A stretch of 64,000 bases of DNA from Ilex aquifolium (Eukaryota > Streptophyta > Magnoliopsida > Aquifoliales > Aquifoliaceae): the NCBI GenBank assembly GCA_951799425.1, contig OX637392.1, forward strand, positions 38,764,593-38,828,592. The letters run 5' to 3'. This document shows, piece after piece, positions 46,327 to 56,596 of the stretch. How positions within the stretch are numbered: position 1 is the stretch's first letter; the number at the start of each line of letters is the position of its first letter. The notes under the pieces are model-generated. The model was not told where the DNA came from. It searched no databases and worked only from the letters and a program-made list of their open reading frames with translations. The translations under genes were made by a program, and so were the position numbers.

Positions 46327-46854
46327 CATTGAGTCGTGACCAAAAGAAGCACGTCTCAGTGAGCAGTGGCTAAGAGAGACCTCAATTGGCAGAGTGTCTC
46401 TATCTAAGCAGCGACCCGGTTAACAGAGCCATGTGTCGACTTACCGAACAAGTCTTGAACCGAGACGAGCAAATGGTGAAGTTTAACGATTAGCAAGCAT
46501 GCCAAGTAATAAGCCAAACCGAGAAAGGATGAAAGACACCATAATACTAACTCCGCTAAAGATGGAATCAGTTAGGCTATCCCAAGAAATAAAAAACGAT
46601 GCATAACCGATAAAAAAATTGCTTAAGTTATAAGTGAACAGTATAAATATGAATTAAATAATAAGAGAGCCAAAAAGGAAGTCTTAAAGAGGCCCCAACA
46701 CAAATTATAGAGGAATGGGCTAAAAAGATGGGTGTGCGACCTTAATCATCCAATAAAGGAATCCTAAAATAGGGAATAAGTCGTTATAAATATCGGTAAA
46801 GCTCAAGTCTAAGGTACACATTTCTTTCTCTGTAAATTCATGCTCTTAGTCGTA
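46327..46854 (+). repeat. Old Tat-type LTR, left part (split by the young Tat element)
   Basis: The sequence leading to 46859 continues, after the Tat insertion, at 51444. The joined sequence (AAGCTCAAG, then GGTACACATTTCTTTC, then ACTTAAACATTGGAGTGC) parallels the end of the Tat LTR at 56340-56480 (AAGGTACGCTGAAC and ACTTAAGCATCGGAGTGC). The left boundary is approximate. Confidence 0.5.
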
Positions 46855-46859
46855 GAACT

Positions 46860-47640
46860 TGATAGGCCAAGCCCAAGGGCCCAACTTATATTACAAGCCC
46901 AAGGGTCCAACTCCAAGAGATCCAGCAAATCCAGTCCAATATGGTCAACCCGGTCAAGCTCATGATGCCCAGGCATCCCAGGCTGCACTTCAAGCTCTTG
47001 ATGCCCAGACATCCCTGCACCTCAAGCTCTTGATGCCCAGACATCCCAGGCTGCACCTCAAGCTCTTGATGCCCAGGCTAAACAATCCAATCCAGGTATA
47101 AAGCCAAAAGGAGCCCAAGCTCGTAGAAGACCAAACAGGTCCTAAGTGGTCCAGACCGGTCAGGCTCATTAGGGAGCTACACCACTAAGGGAGCATCCGG
47201 ACCGCTTAGAAAAAGTCAACATCCCCTCATCATTTGGCCAAGACCTTTGGAGAGCACTCCCCTACCGGTTGAGGAGAGGAGAGGTCGCCAAGGAGAGGAG
47301 GGGTCGCCAAGCTGTTTAAAGCCATTAAGTTGCTACAATCCGTTATGACCGTCAAACTACCCATTCAATTACTACACAGACAACTATAAATTGTAAGCTT
47401 CCCCATCACTTGGGAGGCATCTGAAAAAGACTCAAGCTCATCTCTCTCTTGTAATTCCCTGATCTCCTTACACACCAGAATTAATAAACCTCCCGGCGAA
47501 CTTAGCCATTAAAAGTGGACGTAGGTCTTGTTGACCGAACCACTATAATCCTTGTGTTGTTCTTGTCTTTCATCTACTTATCTTACTGCATTTTATACTA
47601 TTACTTGACTGTGGTGTGCAAACCAATTTTTGCATCATCA
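46860..47640 (+). repeat. 5' LTR of the gag-only Tat element
   Basis: 781 bp, ends TGATAGGCC and GCATCATCA. Contains three copies of a 36-bp unit (core CAAGCTCTTGATGCCCAG), one shortened. A plausible promoter/transcript start lies in the CTCATCTCTCTCTTGTAATT region near 47438, inferred by position only. Confidence 0.9.
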
Positions 47641-47643
47641 GTT

Positions 47644-47661
47644 TGGCGCCGTCTGTGGGAA
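47644..47661 (+). promoter_or_regulatory. Primer-binding site of the gag-only Tat element
   Basis: TGGCGCCGTCTGTGGGAA, 3 bp inside the LTR. The first nine bases are complementary to the 3' end of plant tRNA-Asp as I recall it. Identical over 18 bases to the site at 56569 in the pol-bearing Tat element. Confidence 0.8.
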
Positions 47662-47705
47662 AGATAAAATTCTCACCTAAACATTTTCTTTGCTGAACCA
47701 CATCC

Positions 47706-48809
47706 ATGAATCAGCCTGAAAACAATCCAGCACGAGAGGAAGAGGTTGTTCCTCCACCTACCAATCCCATCCCTAATGCACAACAAATACTGGACACAAT
47801 GCAACAACTTGTTGCCCAGAACCAACAGATTCTGCAGTTGATGCTCGGGCAACAAGGAGGAGCGCAACATGTACCTCAAGTTAGAGGAGCTCCATGCCCT
47901 GGGCATCAGGGAGCTCCCCACCTAGGTGCTCCCCATCTAGGCGCTCCACCTCCAGGAGCTCCCTTGGGCGCCCCACACAGGGGGGCCCTCCAAGAGGGAT
48001 CTCCACCTCCTCCAGCTCCTGCTCCCCATGGTGGAAACCCTCACTTCCAAGAGGAGGAGGGTGAAAACCAAAGCATAGGGCATGGGAGCCATTTTCGTGA
48101 TAATTCTAGAGGACCTCCTCCCAATCACTGGGACAAAAAAATTAAGGAGGTGCAAAATCAATTGGGTGACATCTTTAATGCCATGAAGGTACGGGAACCC
48201 GAGATAGTGGACAAACTCGTAAGTCGAACTGACACACCTTTCAAACCTGACGTGGTGAATTACCCACTTCCTCAGAAATTCAAGATGCCATCCGTCGAGA
48301 CCTTTGACGGTACGAAGGATCCACTGGACCACCTTGAAACTTTTAAGACCTTGATGCAACTGCACAACGTCCCCAACGAAATCATGTGCAGAGCGTTCCC
48401 AACCACCTTGAAGGGATCTGCTCGACAATGGTTCGCCAAGCTCTCCCCAGCCTCCATTGGCTCATTTGCTGAGTTGAGCAGGTCCTTCGTGTCGCACTTT
48501 ATTGGAGGACGCCAGCACCAGAAGCCTGCCACCCACCTGCTCAGCATAAAGCAGGACCAAGATGAGAGCTTAAGGAGGTACCTTACTCGTTTTAACGAGG
48601 AGGTCCTTCAGGTTGAGGAACCCGATGAAAAGGTTAGCATGATCGCCTTCTTGGGAGGCCTTCGGTTATCAAGCTTCCTCTTCTCAGTGATGAAGCGACC
48701 ACCAAAGAGCATGCTAGAACTATTGGCAAAAGCTCAAAAATATATAAATGCTGAAGAAATCAACAGGTCCAGGCGAGGTGAATCATCTCATGGATCGCCA
48801 AAAACTTGA
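47706..48809 (+). CDS. Tat-lineage Gag protein, intact, 367 residues
   Basis: A true ATG start 66 bp inside the LTR and no frame break. Residues 1-50 are Gln/Asn-rich. About 60-115 is a Gly/Ala/Pro-rich stretch of repeated GAPHLGAP-type units. A linker precedes the retrotransposon gag domain (about residues 190-350): FKMPSVETFDGTKDPLDHLE, FPTTLKGSARQWFAKLSP, FVSHFIGGRQHQKPATHLLS, KQDQDESLRRYLTRFNEEVL and RPPKSMLELLAKAQKYINAE. It ends without a zinc knuckle or protease; autonomous Tat Gag proteins carry both further on, so it appears C-terminally shortened. It would form virus-like particles that package the element RNA. Pol enzymes must come from a partner. Codon use is more GC-rich than the flanking DNA. 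Confidence 0.85.
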   Translation: MNQPENNPAREEEVVPPPTNPIPNAQQILDTMQQLVAQNQQILQLMLGQQGGAQHVPQVRGAPCPGHQGAPHLGAPHLGAPPPGAPLGAPHRGALQEGSPPPPAPAPHGGNPHFQEEEGENQSIGHGSHFRDNSRGPPPNHWDKKIKEVQNQLGDIFNAMKVREPEIVDKLVSRTDTPFKPDVVNYPLPQKFKMPSVETFDGTKDPLDHLETFKTLMQLHNVPNEIMCRAFPTTLKGSARQWFAKLSPASIGSFAELSRSFVSHFIGGRQHQKPATHLLSIKQDQDESLRRYLTRFNEEVLQVEEPDEKVSMIAFLGGLRLSSFLFSVMKRPPKSMLELLAKAQKYINAEEINRSRRGESSHGSPKT

Positions 48810-48829
48810 CCTGTCTCTGCACTGTTCTC

Positions 48830-49220
48830 AAACAGGCAATATATCTCCAGCTGAGCAGGCTCTCTCACGAGACGCCAAAAAAGCTTGGCCTACCTCTGCA
48901 CTGCTCTTAAGCAAGCAGCCTATTTTTGCACTGCTCTTAAGCAGACAGCCTATCTCCAGCTTAGAGGCTCTCTCGCGGGTCGCCAAAAAAGCTTGGCATA
49001 TCTCTGTTCTGCTCTTAAGCAGGCAGCCTACCTCTGTATTGCTCTCAAGTAGGCAGCCTACCCACCTCTGCACTTTTCTCAAACAGGCAGCCTATATATC
49101 CAGCATAGCGGCTTTCTCGCGAGTCGCCAAAAGCTTGGTCTCTGTACTGTTCTGAAACAGGCAGTCTATACCTCAAGCTTAAGGACTCTCTCATGGGTCC
49201 TCAAAAGCTCGGTCTCAAAA
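48830..49220. repeat. Degenerate tandem repeats after gag
   Basis: Five or more copies of a segment with GCTCTTAAGCAGGCAGCCTA and CTCTCGCGGGTCGCCAAAA motifs of variable length. Open frames across it are repeat-driven and not considered coding. Confidence 0.7.
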
Positions 49221-49439
49221 GGTGTATCTCTCTCACGAGCAATCCTCAGGCTCGGTCTTTGCTCTCACGCAAGCAGCCTGCCTCTCTTTCCAGGTAAACA
49301 TGTTAGATATTTTAATGTTTGGAATAACATTATTTTTGTCATCTCTAGGCAGGATCTTGAAACTTAGGTCGTTTGCGACCAAAGGGACTACATTAGATCA
49401 GCGTACCCAGCTGTCTGGCTGCCCAAACTAGCTGCCTAG

Positions 49440-49780
49440 CCGATCAGATCAACGTACCAAGCTGCCTAGCCGACCTGGTCGCCCAGACCATCCCAGGCAC
49501 CCAGGCCATCACACCAGGCGCCCAGGCACTCTCCGGCGCCCCAGGTCTCGTCCTTAGGCGCCCAGACCTCCACCTCAGGTGCCCAGACCATCCCTGGCGC
49601 CCAGGACATCACACCAGGCGCTCAGGCCTGGCGCCCAGACACTCTCAAGCGCCCAGGTCTCCTCCTCAGGCGCCTAGCCCTCCTCCTCGGGCGCCCAGCC
49701 CTTCAAGTGCTCTCAGGCACCCAACTTCGCGCCCAAAGGTAGCCTAGGCTCGCCCAAAGCCTCGCGCCAGCTGAGCTCGC
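49440..49780. repeat. GCGCCCAGG-rich simple-sequence region
   Basis: Very many degenerate copies of a 9-12-bp unit GCGCCCAGGC/GCGCCCAGACC, with further copies at 50090-50160 and 50300-50370 (GCTCGCCCAAG). GC-rich and non-coding. Variable-length internal arrays like this are usual in Tat-family non-coding regions. Confidence 0.75.
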
Positions 49781-50184
49781 CCAAATCACTTCCACCATGA
49801 GCAAAGTGCTCGCCCAAGTCACCTTCATCATCTAGTGCCCTTCAAGAATCCAAAAAAAAAAAAAAAAAGGAGTGAAAGAAGGAGTTTATATAGCTAATGG
49901 AGTTCCACAGGTGAGATGAGCCTACTGAAAGGGAGAAAATTGTCAATCAAAAGGAGTTTCAAAAAAGTTCACTCGGAGGAGTCGGATCATCACCACCAAA
50001 AGTGTTCGGCGTACTCTACTTTTTGACTCCAGAACTAAACTCGCCCAAAGAAGCCCTGACCTCGCCAAAACTCCTCGAATCAGCACTCAAAACGTGCCCA
50101 GGCAGTCCGCGCGCCCAGGCAGGCAGCGCGCCCAGGCTGCCTAGCGCAGCAGGCCGCTCCTCCAAGGTGCTCGAAACGGGACTC

Positions 50185-50545
50185 ATAATATATCAAATCG
50201 AAGCTCTCGACGAGTCCTACAAAACTCCAAAAAAGGCTCAGAAACAGCTGTTTTGGCCTCCCGAAGTTTTTTCAAAAAAAAAAAAAAAAAAAAAAAATTC
50301 CTGCTCGCCTAGGACACTCTCTGCTCGCCCAAGACGCAGTGTGCTCGCCCAAAACCATGCGCCCAACTCTTTGCTCGAAATTTGACCGTAACTCTTGCTC
50401 CATTACTCGAAATGAGGCTTATAATATATCAAATCGAAGCTCTCGACGAGTCCTACAAAACTCACTGCTGGCAGTGAATGATGCTATAAAAAATCCAAAA
50501 AAGGCTCAGAAATAGCTGTTTTGGCATCCCGAAGTTTTTTCAGTT
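50185..50545. repeat. Direct duplication in the 3' non-coding region
   Basis: A block from ATAATATATCAAATCGAAGC to CCCGAAGTTTTTTCA at about 50187-50274 recurs at about 50411-50541. The second copy has an extra ACTGCTGGCAGTGAATGATG. An A run (50275-50297) follows the first copy. Confidence 0.75.
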
Positions 50546-50611
50546 ATGTCGGGCAACCGAAAATTCAAGTTTAATCGAATGCCCTCCTCTCCAAGTTCCA
50601 TTGGACACAGG

Positions 50612-50626
50612 GCATTGAGGGGCAAA
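50612..50626 (+). promoter_or_regulatory. Polypurine tract of the gag-only Tat element
   Basis: CATTGAGGGGCAAA stands directly before the 3' LTR start TGATAGGCC at 50627. Confidence 0.75.
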
Positions 50627-51443
50627 TGATAGGCCAAGCCCAAGGGCCCAACTCATGTTACAAGCCCAAGGGCCCAACTCCAAGAGATCCAGCAAATCCA
50701 GTCCAATATGGTCAACCCGGTCAAGCTCATGATGCCCAGGCATCCCAGGCTGCACCTCAAGCTCTTGATGCCCAGGCATCCCAGGCTGCACCTCAAGCTC
50801 TTGATGCCCAGACATCCCTGCACCTCAAGCTCTTGATGCCCAGACATCCCAGGCTGCACCTTAAGCTCTTGATGCCCAGGCTAAACAATCCAATCCAGGT
50901 ATAAAGCCAAAAGGAGCCCAAGCTCATAGAAGACCAAGCAGGTCCTAAGTGGTCCAGACCGGTCAGGCTGATTAGGGAGCTACACCACTAAGGGAGCATC
51001 CGGACCGCTTAGAAAAAGTCAACATCCCCTCATCATTTGGCCAAGACCTTTGGAGAGCACTCCCCTACCGGTTGAGGAGAGGAGAGGTCGCCAATGAGAG
51101 GAGGGGTCGCCAAGCTGTTTAAAGCCATTAAGTTGCTACAATCCGTTATGACCGTCAAACTACCCATTCAATTACTACACAGACAACTATAAATTGTAAG
51201 CTTCCCCATCACTTGGGAGGCATCTGAAAAAGACTCAAGCTCATCTCTCTCTTGTAATTCCCTGATCTCCTTACACACCGGAATTAATAAACCTCCCGGC
51301 GAACTTAGCCATTGAAAGTGGACGTAGGTCTTGTTGACCGAACCACTATAATCCTTGTGTTGTTCTTGTCTTTCATCTACTTATCTTACTGCATTTTATA
51401 CTATTACTTGACTGTGGTGTGCAAACCAATTTTTGCATCATCA
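50627..51443 (+). repeat. 3' LTR of the gag-only Tat element
   Basis: 817 bp, exactly 36 bp longer than the 5' LTR because it has four rather than three copies of the internal 36-bp unit. Otherwise about 11 base differences. Ends GCATCATCA, followed by target duplication GAACT. Confidence 0.9.
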
Positions 51444-51448
51444 GAACT

Positions 51449-51560
51449 CTTACTAACTTAAACATTGGAGTGCTTTCGATTGATCTACATATAGTCTTTG
51501 GCAATTTGTTCATTTTACAGAGTGAATGTACAACTTATTCGCTAATCTCAAAACCCTATT
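51449..51560 (+). repeat. Old Tat-type LTR, right part
   Basis: CTTAAACATTGGAGTGCTTT and GCAATTTGTTCATTTTACAG align with 56415-56475 of the Tat LTR (CTTAAGCATCGGAGTGCCTT and GCAGTTTGTTCGTTTTGCAG). Continues the LTR broken at 46859. Confidence 0.55.
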
Positions 51561-52619
51561 TTCAAATTTCACATCACTACTGATCAAATTAAGGTACGAG
51601 ATTTTTGTCCTCGTACAAGTTTGTCCTATTATTGAATGAGTCCAATATCAAACTAATAGTCTTAAAATTAGATACAAGTAGCAATACTAATAGCGAAATT
51701 GATATTACAAGCTATGAAAATAGATTTTTTGATTTTTACCTAACAGGGAAGAGAGAGACAGAGAGAAATAATTTCTTACAGATACCATTCAGTTGTGATC
51801 TCGAAGGATAGATCATCAACTTAAACCCATTATATTTCGGGATTTTGGTGGTCAGTCCAATTTCAGAAACTTTTTTATCCAAAAGTCCAACAAGCTTTTT
51901 TTGGGTATTAAAGGACAACGGAAATCCTAAAAATTAATTTACCCTTAATGACATAATTAGTAAAATTACAAAATGGAGAGTGACAGCAACATAGAAATTT
52001 CACTGTCCAATTAAAATGGCCATCGTGCTCGTCAAACCTGTCTATGAGTGTCGCCATTCACAAAATTGTTCATGTTATCCTCGAGAAGCTGGTAAATTCC
52101 TACTTAGGGTTAGGTTGATAAGCATTATTAAATTGTATTATAATCATCATATTCACCACTCCATCTGTGCTGTTATTCTTCCTACGTACCATCTTTCTGG
52201 ATAGTGGGAGAAGAAGTCAAGAATTCTCCAGTTCTCCTGGATGTGAGACTTAGGATTGGGTTTAAGAGCATGGGCCATGTCTGGTAATTTCATTCCATCA
52301 TGGACGAAAAAGATGGGGCAATTGTTTCCCACTAGATCAAAATTGCCTCCGAGTCATGTGAAAGAGTTCGCAATATGAACAAAGAGAGTCGGAACTCAAA
52401 ATCAGATCCTAATCCAAAACAAGCTCCAATAACATAAAGAATGACTATATTCCTGTACTCCGTTTGTTAGGAATGATGAAAAGTAGAAGGAATACACTTT
52501 ATATCCTCCAAGGAAGAAAAGTAGGAATGATACACTTTCTTTCTTTTGTGTTTGGTATGATGGATGAAAAATAAAACGATTAATTTTTTTTGAGTAATGC
52601 TATTGAAACTTAATTTGCT
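51561..52619. other. Spacer, no gene recognised
   Basis: AT-rich with short uninformative open frames on both strands. No domain, RNA gene or repeat boundary identified. Confidence 0.5.
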
Positions 52620-52969
52620 GACCTAATTCGAGCTTTTACCCCAACCCATGAGGTTTTTAAAAAATATACCAAAAAGATGATTTTTTTCAAAATATTTCCC
52701 AAACTCAGGTTGTTTTAAAAACGTCAGTTGGAATGACATTTTTAGATCAAAAAACATCAATTGGAGTAACGTTTTTAGGCAAAAAACGTCAGACCAACTG
52801 ACGTTTTTTGTTTGAATAGTGAACATCTACAACACCTAAAAACATTAGTCCAAATGACGTTTTAACTGAAAACGTCATTTGTACTGACGTTTTTAGCTTG
52901 TATCCAAATTTCTGTCCAAACATTAATTTTTTGTAGCAGTCCAACTGACGGTTCCCTCGACACAGTTAG

Positions 52970-53000
<31 letters not shown>

Positions 53001-53830
53001 CTCACACACATGCATGCCCAGAACACCAAACACCACCAAAAACGCATCGAACCTCCGCCATCAGAAATCCAGCAACCCACGCCACTCCCACCCCCTTGTC
53101 CTCAACCCACCATCCCCAACCACAACCCTAAGAATGAAGATATTGTGCAAGAATAAGATGAAAGAATCCAAATCACTAACAGAAGGTGAGGAGATTTTAG
53201 GGATAAATCCTAATTGCTAACAGAAGCAACACCCACTACGGGACGATGTGTCATTTGTTGTGAATTCCCATCCGAATTGCAAGGGTTGTGGCTGTTTGGC
53301 TTCTGCGAAATTTTTTTGAGAACCCCACAACACAATGTTTTTTTTACGACTCTAATTTTAAGGGGTCAAACCTGTGTTGTGAGAAGCACCATTATAATTT
53401 GTGAATCGGTTTGGTTTTTTGTTTTTTTTTTTGTTTTTGTTTTTTGTAATTGGAATATGCATGCTGGGTTGGTTTTTACATAACTGGAATATTCATGTTG
53501 TTTAGGGGCTTTTGGTTGATAATGTTGCTTCGTTTTGTTGTAGTTTGGTGTTCATTTGTTAATCCATCTCTCTGCATCACGATTTTCGTTTTGTCCTTCT
53601 CAGTCTCTAAAATTAATTTTCATTTTTTTACTTGTCATGGGTTGCTAGTTTTGATCCTTGCCTCAAGGTTCCATAGACGATTGAATCTGCAGCTATCTCG
53701 CCTTCTTTGCGAATCTAATTTTTTTTTTTTTTTGTGATACAAAAAATTAGTGTTTGTACAGAAATTTGGATACATGCTAAAAACGTTATTTGGACTGAAG
53801 TTTTTAGGTTGTAGATACTCAGCAAGAGAG
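52620..53830. mobile_element. TIR element with ACGTCAGT repeats, possible Pack-MULE or non-autonomous relative of the 2.84-kb repeat family
   Basis: The left end has many copies of AACGTCAGT/ACTGACGTTTT motifs (52720-52930). The right end (53740-53825), reverse-complemented, matches the left from CATCTACAAC through AGTCCAAATGACG to GTATCCAAATTTCTGT. So it has inverted ends about 0.9 kb apart. The left array extends about 200 bp further out than the right, which is truncated. The interior (52970-53730) contains a (CT)n tract and a GC-richer piece at 53000-53300 that could be captured host sequence. No transposase. Confidence 0.5.
52969..52996. repeat. (CT)n microsatellite
   Basis: About 13-14 uninterrupted CT units just inside the left terminal repeat of the TIR element. 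Confidence 0.9.
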
Positions 53831-55930
53831 ACTCCATTAGAGTGGATTATTTTAGTTCTTCAGCTAGTGAACCACTGTAATTTGTGTTATTTACTAGCTC
53901 TTACCCTTGTTTTACGGTTAGTGTTGCATTTTCTAGAGCCATCAGGTTCAGCTATAAGTTAACTTCATCCTCACTGTTCATTCACACACCACTGTTCATA
54001 AGCCTTGAGCTTTTTAGTTAAAGCACCCACATCACATTCCAAGTTCATACACCATCAATATTAATAAAATTTGAATACAAAAAATTAAAATGTATTTTCG
54101 TACTTCAGAACGTAATAAAACAATTTTAAGTTAAATAAACTTTTACAATTTAATAATTGTACATCATTTATAATATCATTAAACAGAAAATTAATAGGGA
54201 CTCATATAAAAGTTATGTTCCTTCCCCAATGCACTAGGTCACTAATTTACATCATAATAGCATTACTGTTCATATAAGCTCCAAAGAACAAATAACTTGG
54301 CTTGGAACCCACTTCTAGAAAGGTGAATGTATTGAGTTCGAGGGTATCTTATTGTACGAGGAAAAAATCTCGTACCTATTAGAAATGCTGATGAAAAAAA
54401 TAAGTGTATGATTTTTGAGTGAAATGAAAAAGGTGAATCTCCTTCCTGCAAAAAGAACAAATTGGTAAGGATTGAGGGTGAACCAGTCAAAGACACTCTG
54501 ATACTTAAGTCAGTTTGGGTTCTAAGAATTAAGTAGGAAAATTTTACAGTGAAATAAGTGTGTACCTTAGACTTAAGCATTACCCAATATTTATAGTGTC
54601 GCATAGCTCCCTTTCTTCTATGGTTTTCTCCGTTGGCTATACTAGAAGGCACACCTATTTTTTAGCCAGATTCTTTTGGATTTGTGCTGGATCCTCTTCT
54701 AGCTTCTTTTCTTATTTCTCAATTCTTTATTGGCTGCCTAGCATCGCCTCTGATCTTGGGGGATAGCCTAGCTATCTTTCCGATTGGTCTCAGTCTTTAT
54801 TGATGCCTAGATTTCATTCTATCATTCACCTCGGGTCTTTTGGGGATATCATATCTATTTGTTCTTCTTCGGATAAGGATCGATCCTCGACAGATAAATT
54901 CAAATTCTTACTTGAATTCTAATCTCATAATATCTATTTTCAAGCACTTCATTAAATCTGCTCGACACATACTTCCTTGCTCAAGAGTGCTTTTCACCAA
55001 GCAGATTACTTTCAATTGATTGATATACAGGTCGGGCCTCTACTAAGGCTGCTTGGGTAAAGCCAAAGTCTTATTTGGTTGAGACTTCGTATGCTTGGTC
55101 ATAATTAAGTCAGGATTCTTTCTTGACACGTGCCTTTGCCACGTGCTTCTGACAGGCTGCCACTTCTTGATTCTGAGACTCTCAACCCCTTCACTTATAG
55201 AACCATCCTTAAGTTCATTTAATTGGCCGGATTAGGAGGAATATATAGTTAGGATTGGCTAAAATAACATTGGGGACCCTAAATTCTGTGTTTGACAATG
55301 TTTTTTCTCGACAATATTATGTAACGCCCCGGTTTTTCAGATGTGTTACGTGCTGAATAGACCATAAAATACCATAGATATATCCAAATACAGGGCCATA
55401 GCTCTAATTACCTTAATAAAAAATATAATTATGAATTTTATCTTCAAAGACCAATAAAACTTGAAATTTCAATTTTATAAAATTATATTGAGATTCATCC
55501 ATATCTAATTCTTCAAATATCAACTCTGGTCATTTTCTTCCAAATCATCCTGAAAAATATTAAAAGCGGGAAAGTATACATTATGACAAGGAAGCAATAT
55601 GATAGGAAATAATATACTCAATGATAAAAATAAGAATGATCAAATACCAAATAACTCAGATGATAGAAATCATGAACAACATAATTAAGAATCAACTTCG
55701 AGATGTCACATAGCTCAACTGCTATCAAATATAGTCTCATACTTGGTTCATCTTTTCATGACAAGTGACACTTGGATATATAAATTCATACTCATATCGA
55801 ACAATTACATCTGGCAGGGCTATAGTCAAATGGAATAATAATACCCGCATTGCCACAGTCATATTTCACAAATTATGCCCCAAGTACACTTCGTACATAT
55901 ACTGAAGGGGATGGATCCCATTATGACATG
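53831..55930. other. Spacer with unassigned repeat-like DNA
   Basis: No gene recognised. A 129-residue minus-strand frame at 54263-54652 has no recognisable domain. At 55320 a TGTAACGCCCCGG sequence resembles the start of a Ty3/gypsy LTR, but no matching end or copy was found before the Tat LTR. It may be an older LTR into which the Tat element inserted. Confidence 0.4.
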
Positions 55931-56565
55931 TGTAAAGACATTAAATGACATTAAATGAACTCACGTGAGGTTGAAAAGACAGGGCACGTGACAAAGACGT
56001 AAGCTGCTTGAACAAATGAACCTAGCCGAGCTGATCAATCAGTTCGGCAAAGTATCAGTTGAGCTCGGCTTGTACCAAGCCGAGATGATCAGTCAGTTCG
56101 GCGGATATTGAAGCTGGTTGTCCATGATTATAGTCGTGCTGTTCGATAAGATATACATAAGAATAAATACTCACCTAAAGTTTCGGCATTCAGATAGGCG
56201 AATCAGCGAAATTGTTGAGATCAGAAGGAATTGCTGGAGAAAGATCAACCACTTCCCAAACTGAATGACTAAATTAAAGGAGGGTGTGCCACCTTGAACC
56301 AAAAACCTTGGAAACCCTAATGAGGTAGCGATCTATACGAGAGAGAAAAAACTAAGGGAAAGGTACGCTGAACTCTCCTAGTCTTCTTGCATTTATTTAA
56401 TTCCATTACTGACTTAAGCATCGGAGTGCCTTCGATTGAAGCGCTTCGATCTTGGGCAGTTTGTTCGTTTTGCAGGAAGAAGATTGGGAAGCCAAGCTCT
56501 GAAAATACAATCAGAATTATCGATTTATCATCCGTAGGAGGTGTTCTCAATTTTTACCTCTTACA
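55931..56565 (+). repeat. 5' LTR of the pol-bearing Tat element (approximate left end)
   Basis: The right end is set by CTTACA just before the PBS. The proposed left end, TGTAAAGACATT at 55931, gives a 5-bp terminal inversion TGTAA/TTACA and a length of 635 bp. Contains a duplicated CAGTTCGGC-type motif block (56025-56105). The 3' LTR is outside the window, so the left end cannot be checked against it. Confidence 0.55.
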
Positions 56566-56568
56566 TTT

Positions 56569-56586
56569 TGGCGCCGTCTGTGGGAA
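56569..56586 (+). promoter_or_regulatory. Primer-binding site of the pol-bearing Tat element
   Basis: TGGCGCCGTCTGTGGGAA, identical to the site at 47644-47661. Confidence 0.8.
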
Positions 56587-56596
56587 GATCATTTAA

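Larger units (their letters stand above)
46860..51443 (+). mobile_element. Complete gag-only Tat-lineage Ty3/gypsy element (TR-GAG), target duplication GAACT
   Basis: 5' LTR 46860-47640, PBS 47644, intact gag 47706-48809, 1.8 kb of repetitive non-coding DNA, PPT before 50627, 3' LTR 50627-51443. Perfect GAACT at 46855-46859 and 51444-51448. No protease, RT, RNase H or integrase. The two LTRs differ by about 11 substitutions and one 36-bp repeat unit, so the insertion is recent. It sits inside an older Tat-type LTR. Confidence 0.9.

Noticed and set aside
48748-49155. 135-residue ORF after the Tat gag
   Set aside because: Runs through degenerate tandem repeats in a frame different from gag; amino-acid repeats follow the DNA repeat.
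49440-49780. CRISPR-like regular repeats
   Set aside because: Short degenerate GCGCCCAGG units without constant spacers, in a plant retrotransposon.
54263-54652. 129-residue minus-strand ORF
   Set aside because: No recognisable domain, Ser/Phe-rich, in repeat-like AT-rich DNA.
55320-56565. A longer 5' LTR for the pol-bearing Tat element starting TGTAACGCCCCGG
   Set aside because: The start resembles a different LTR family and the shorter 55931 start fits better; neither can be proven without the 3' LTR.
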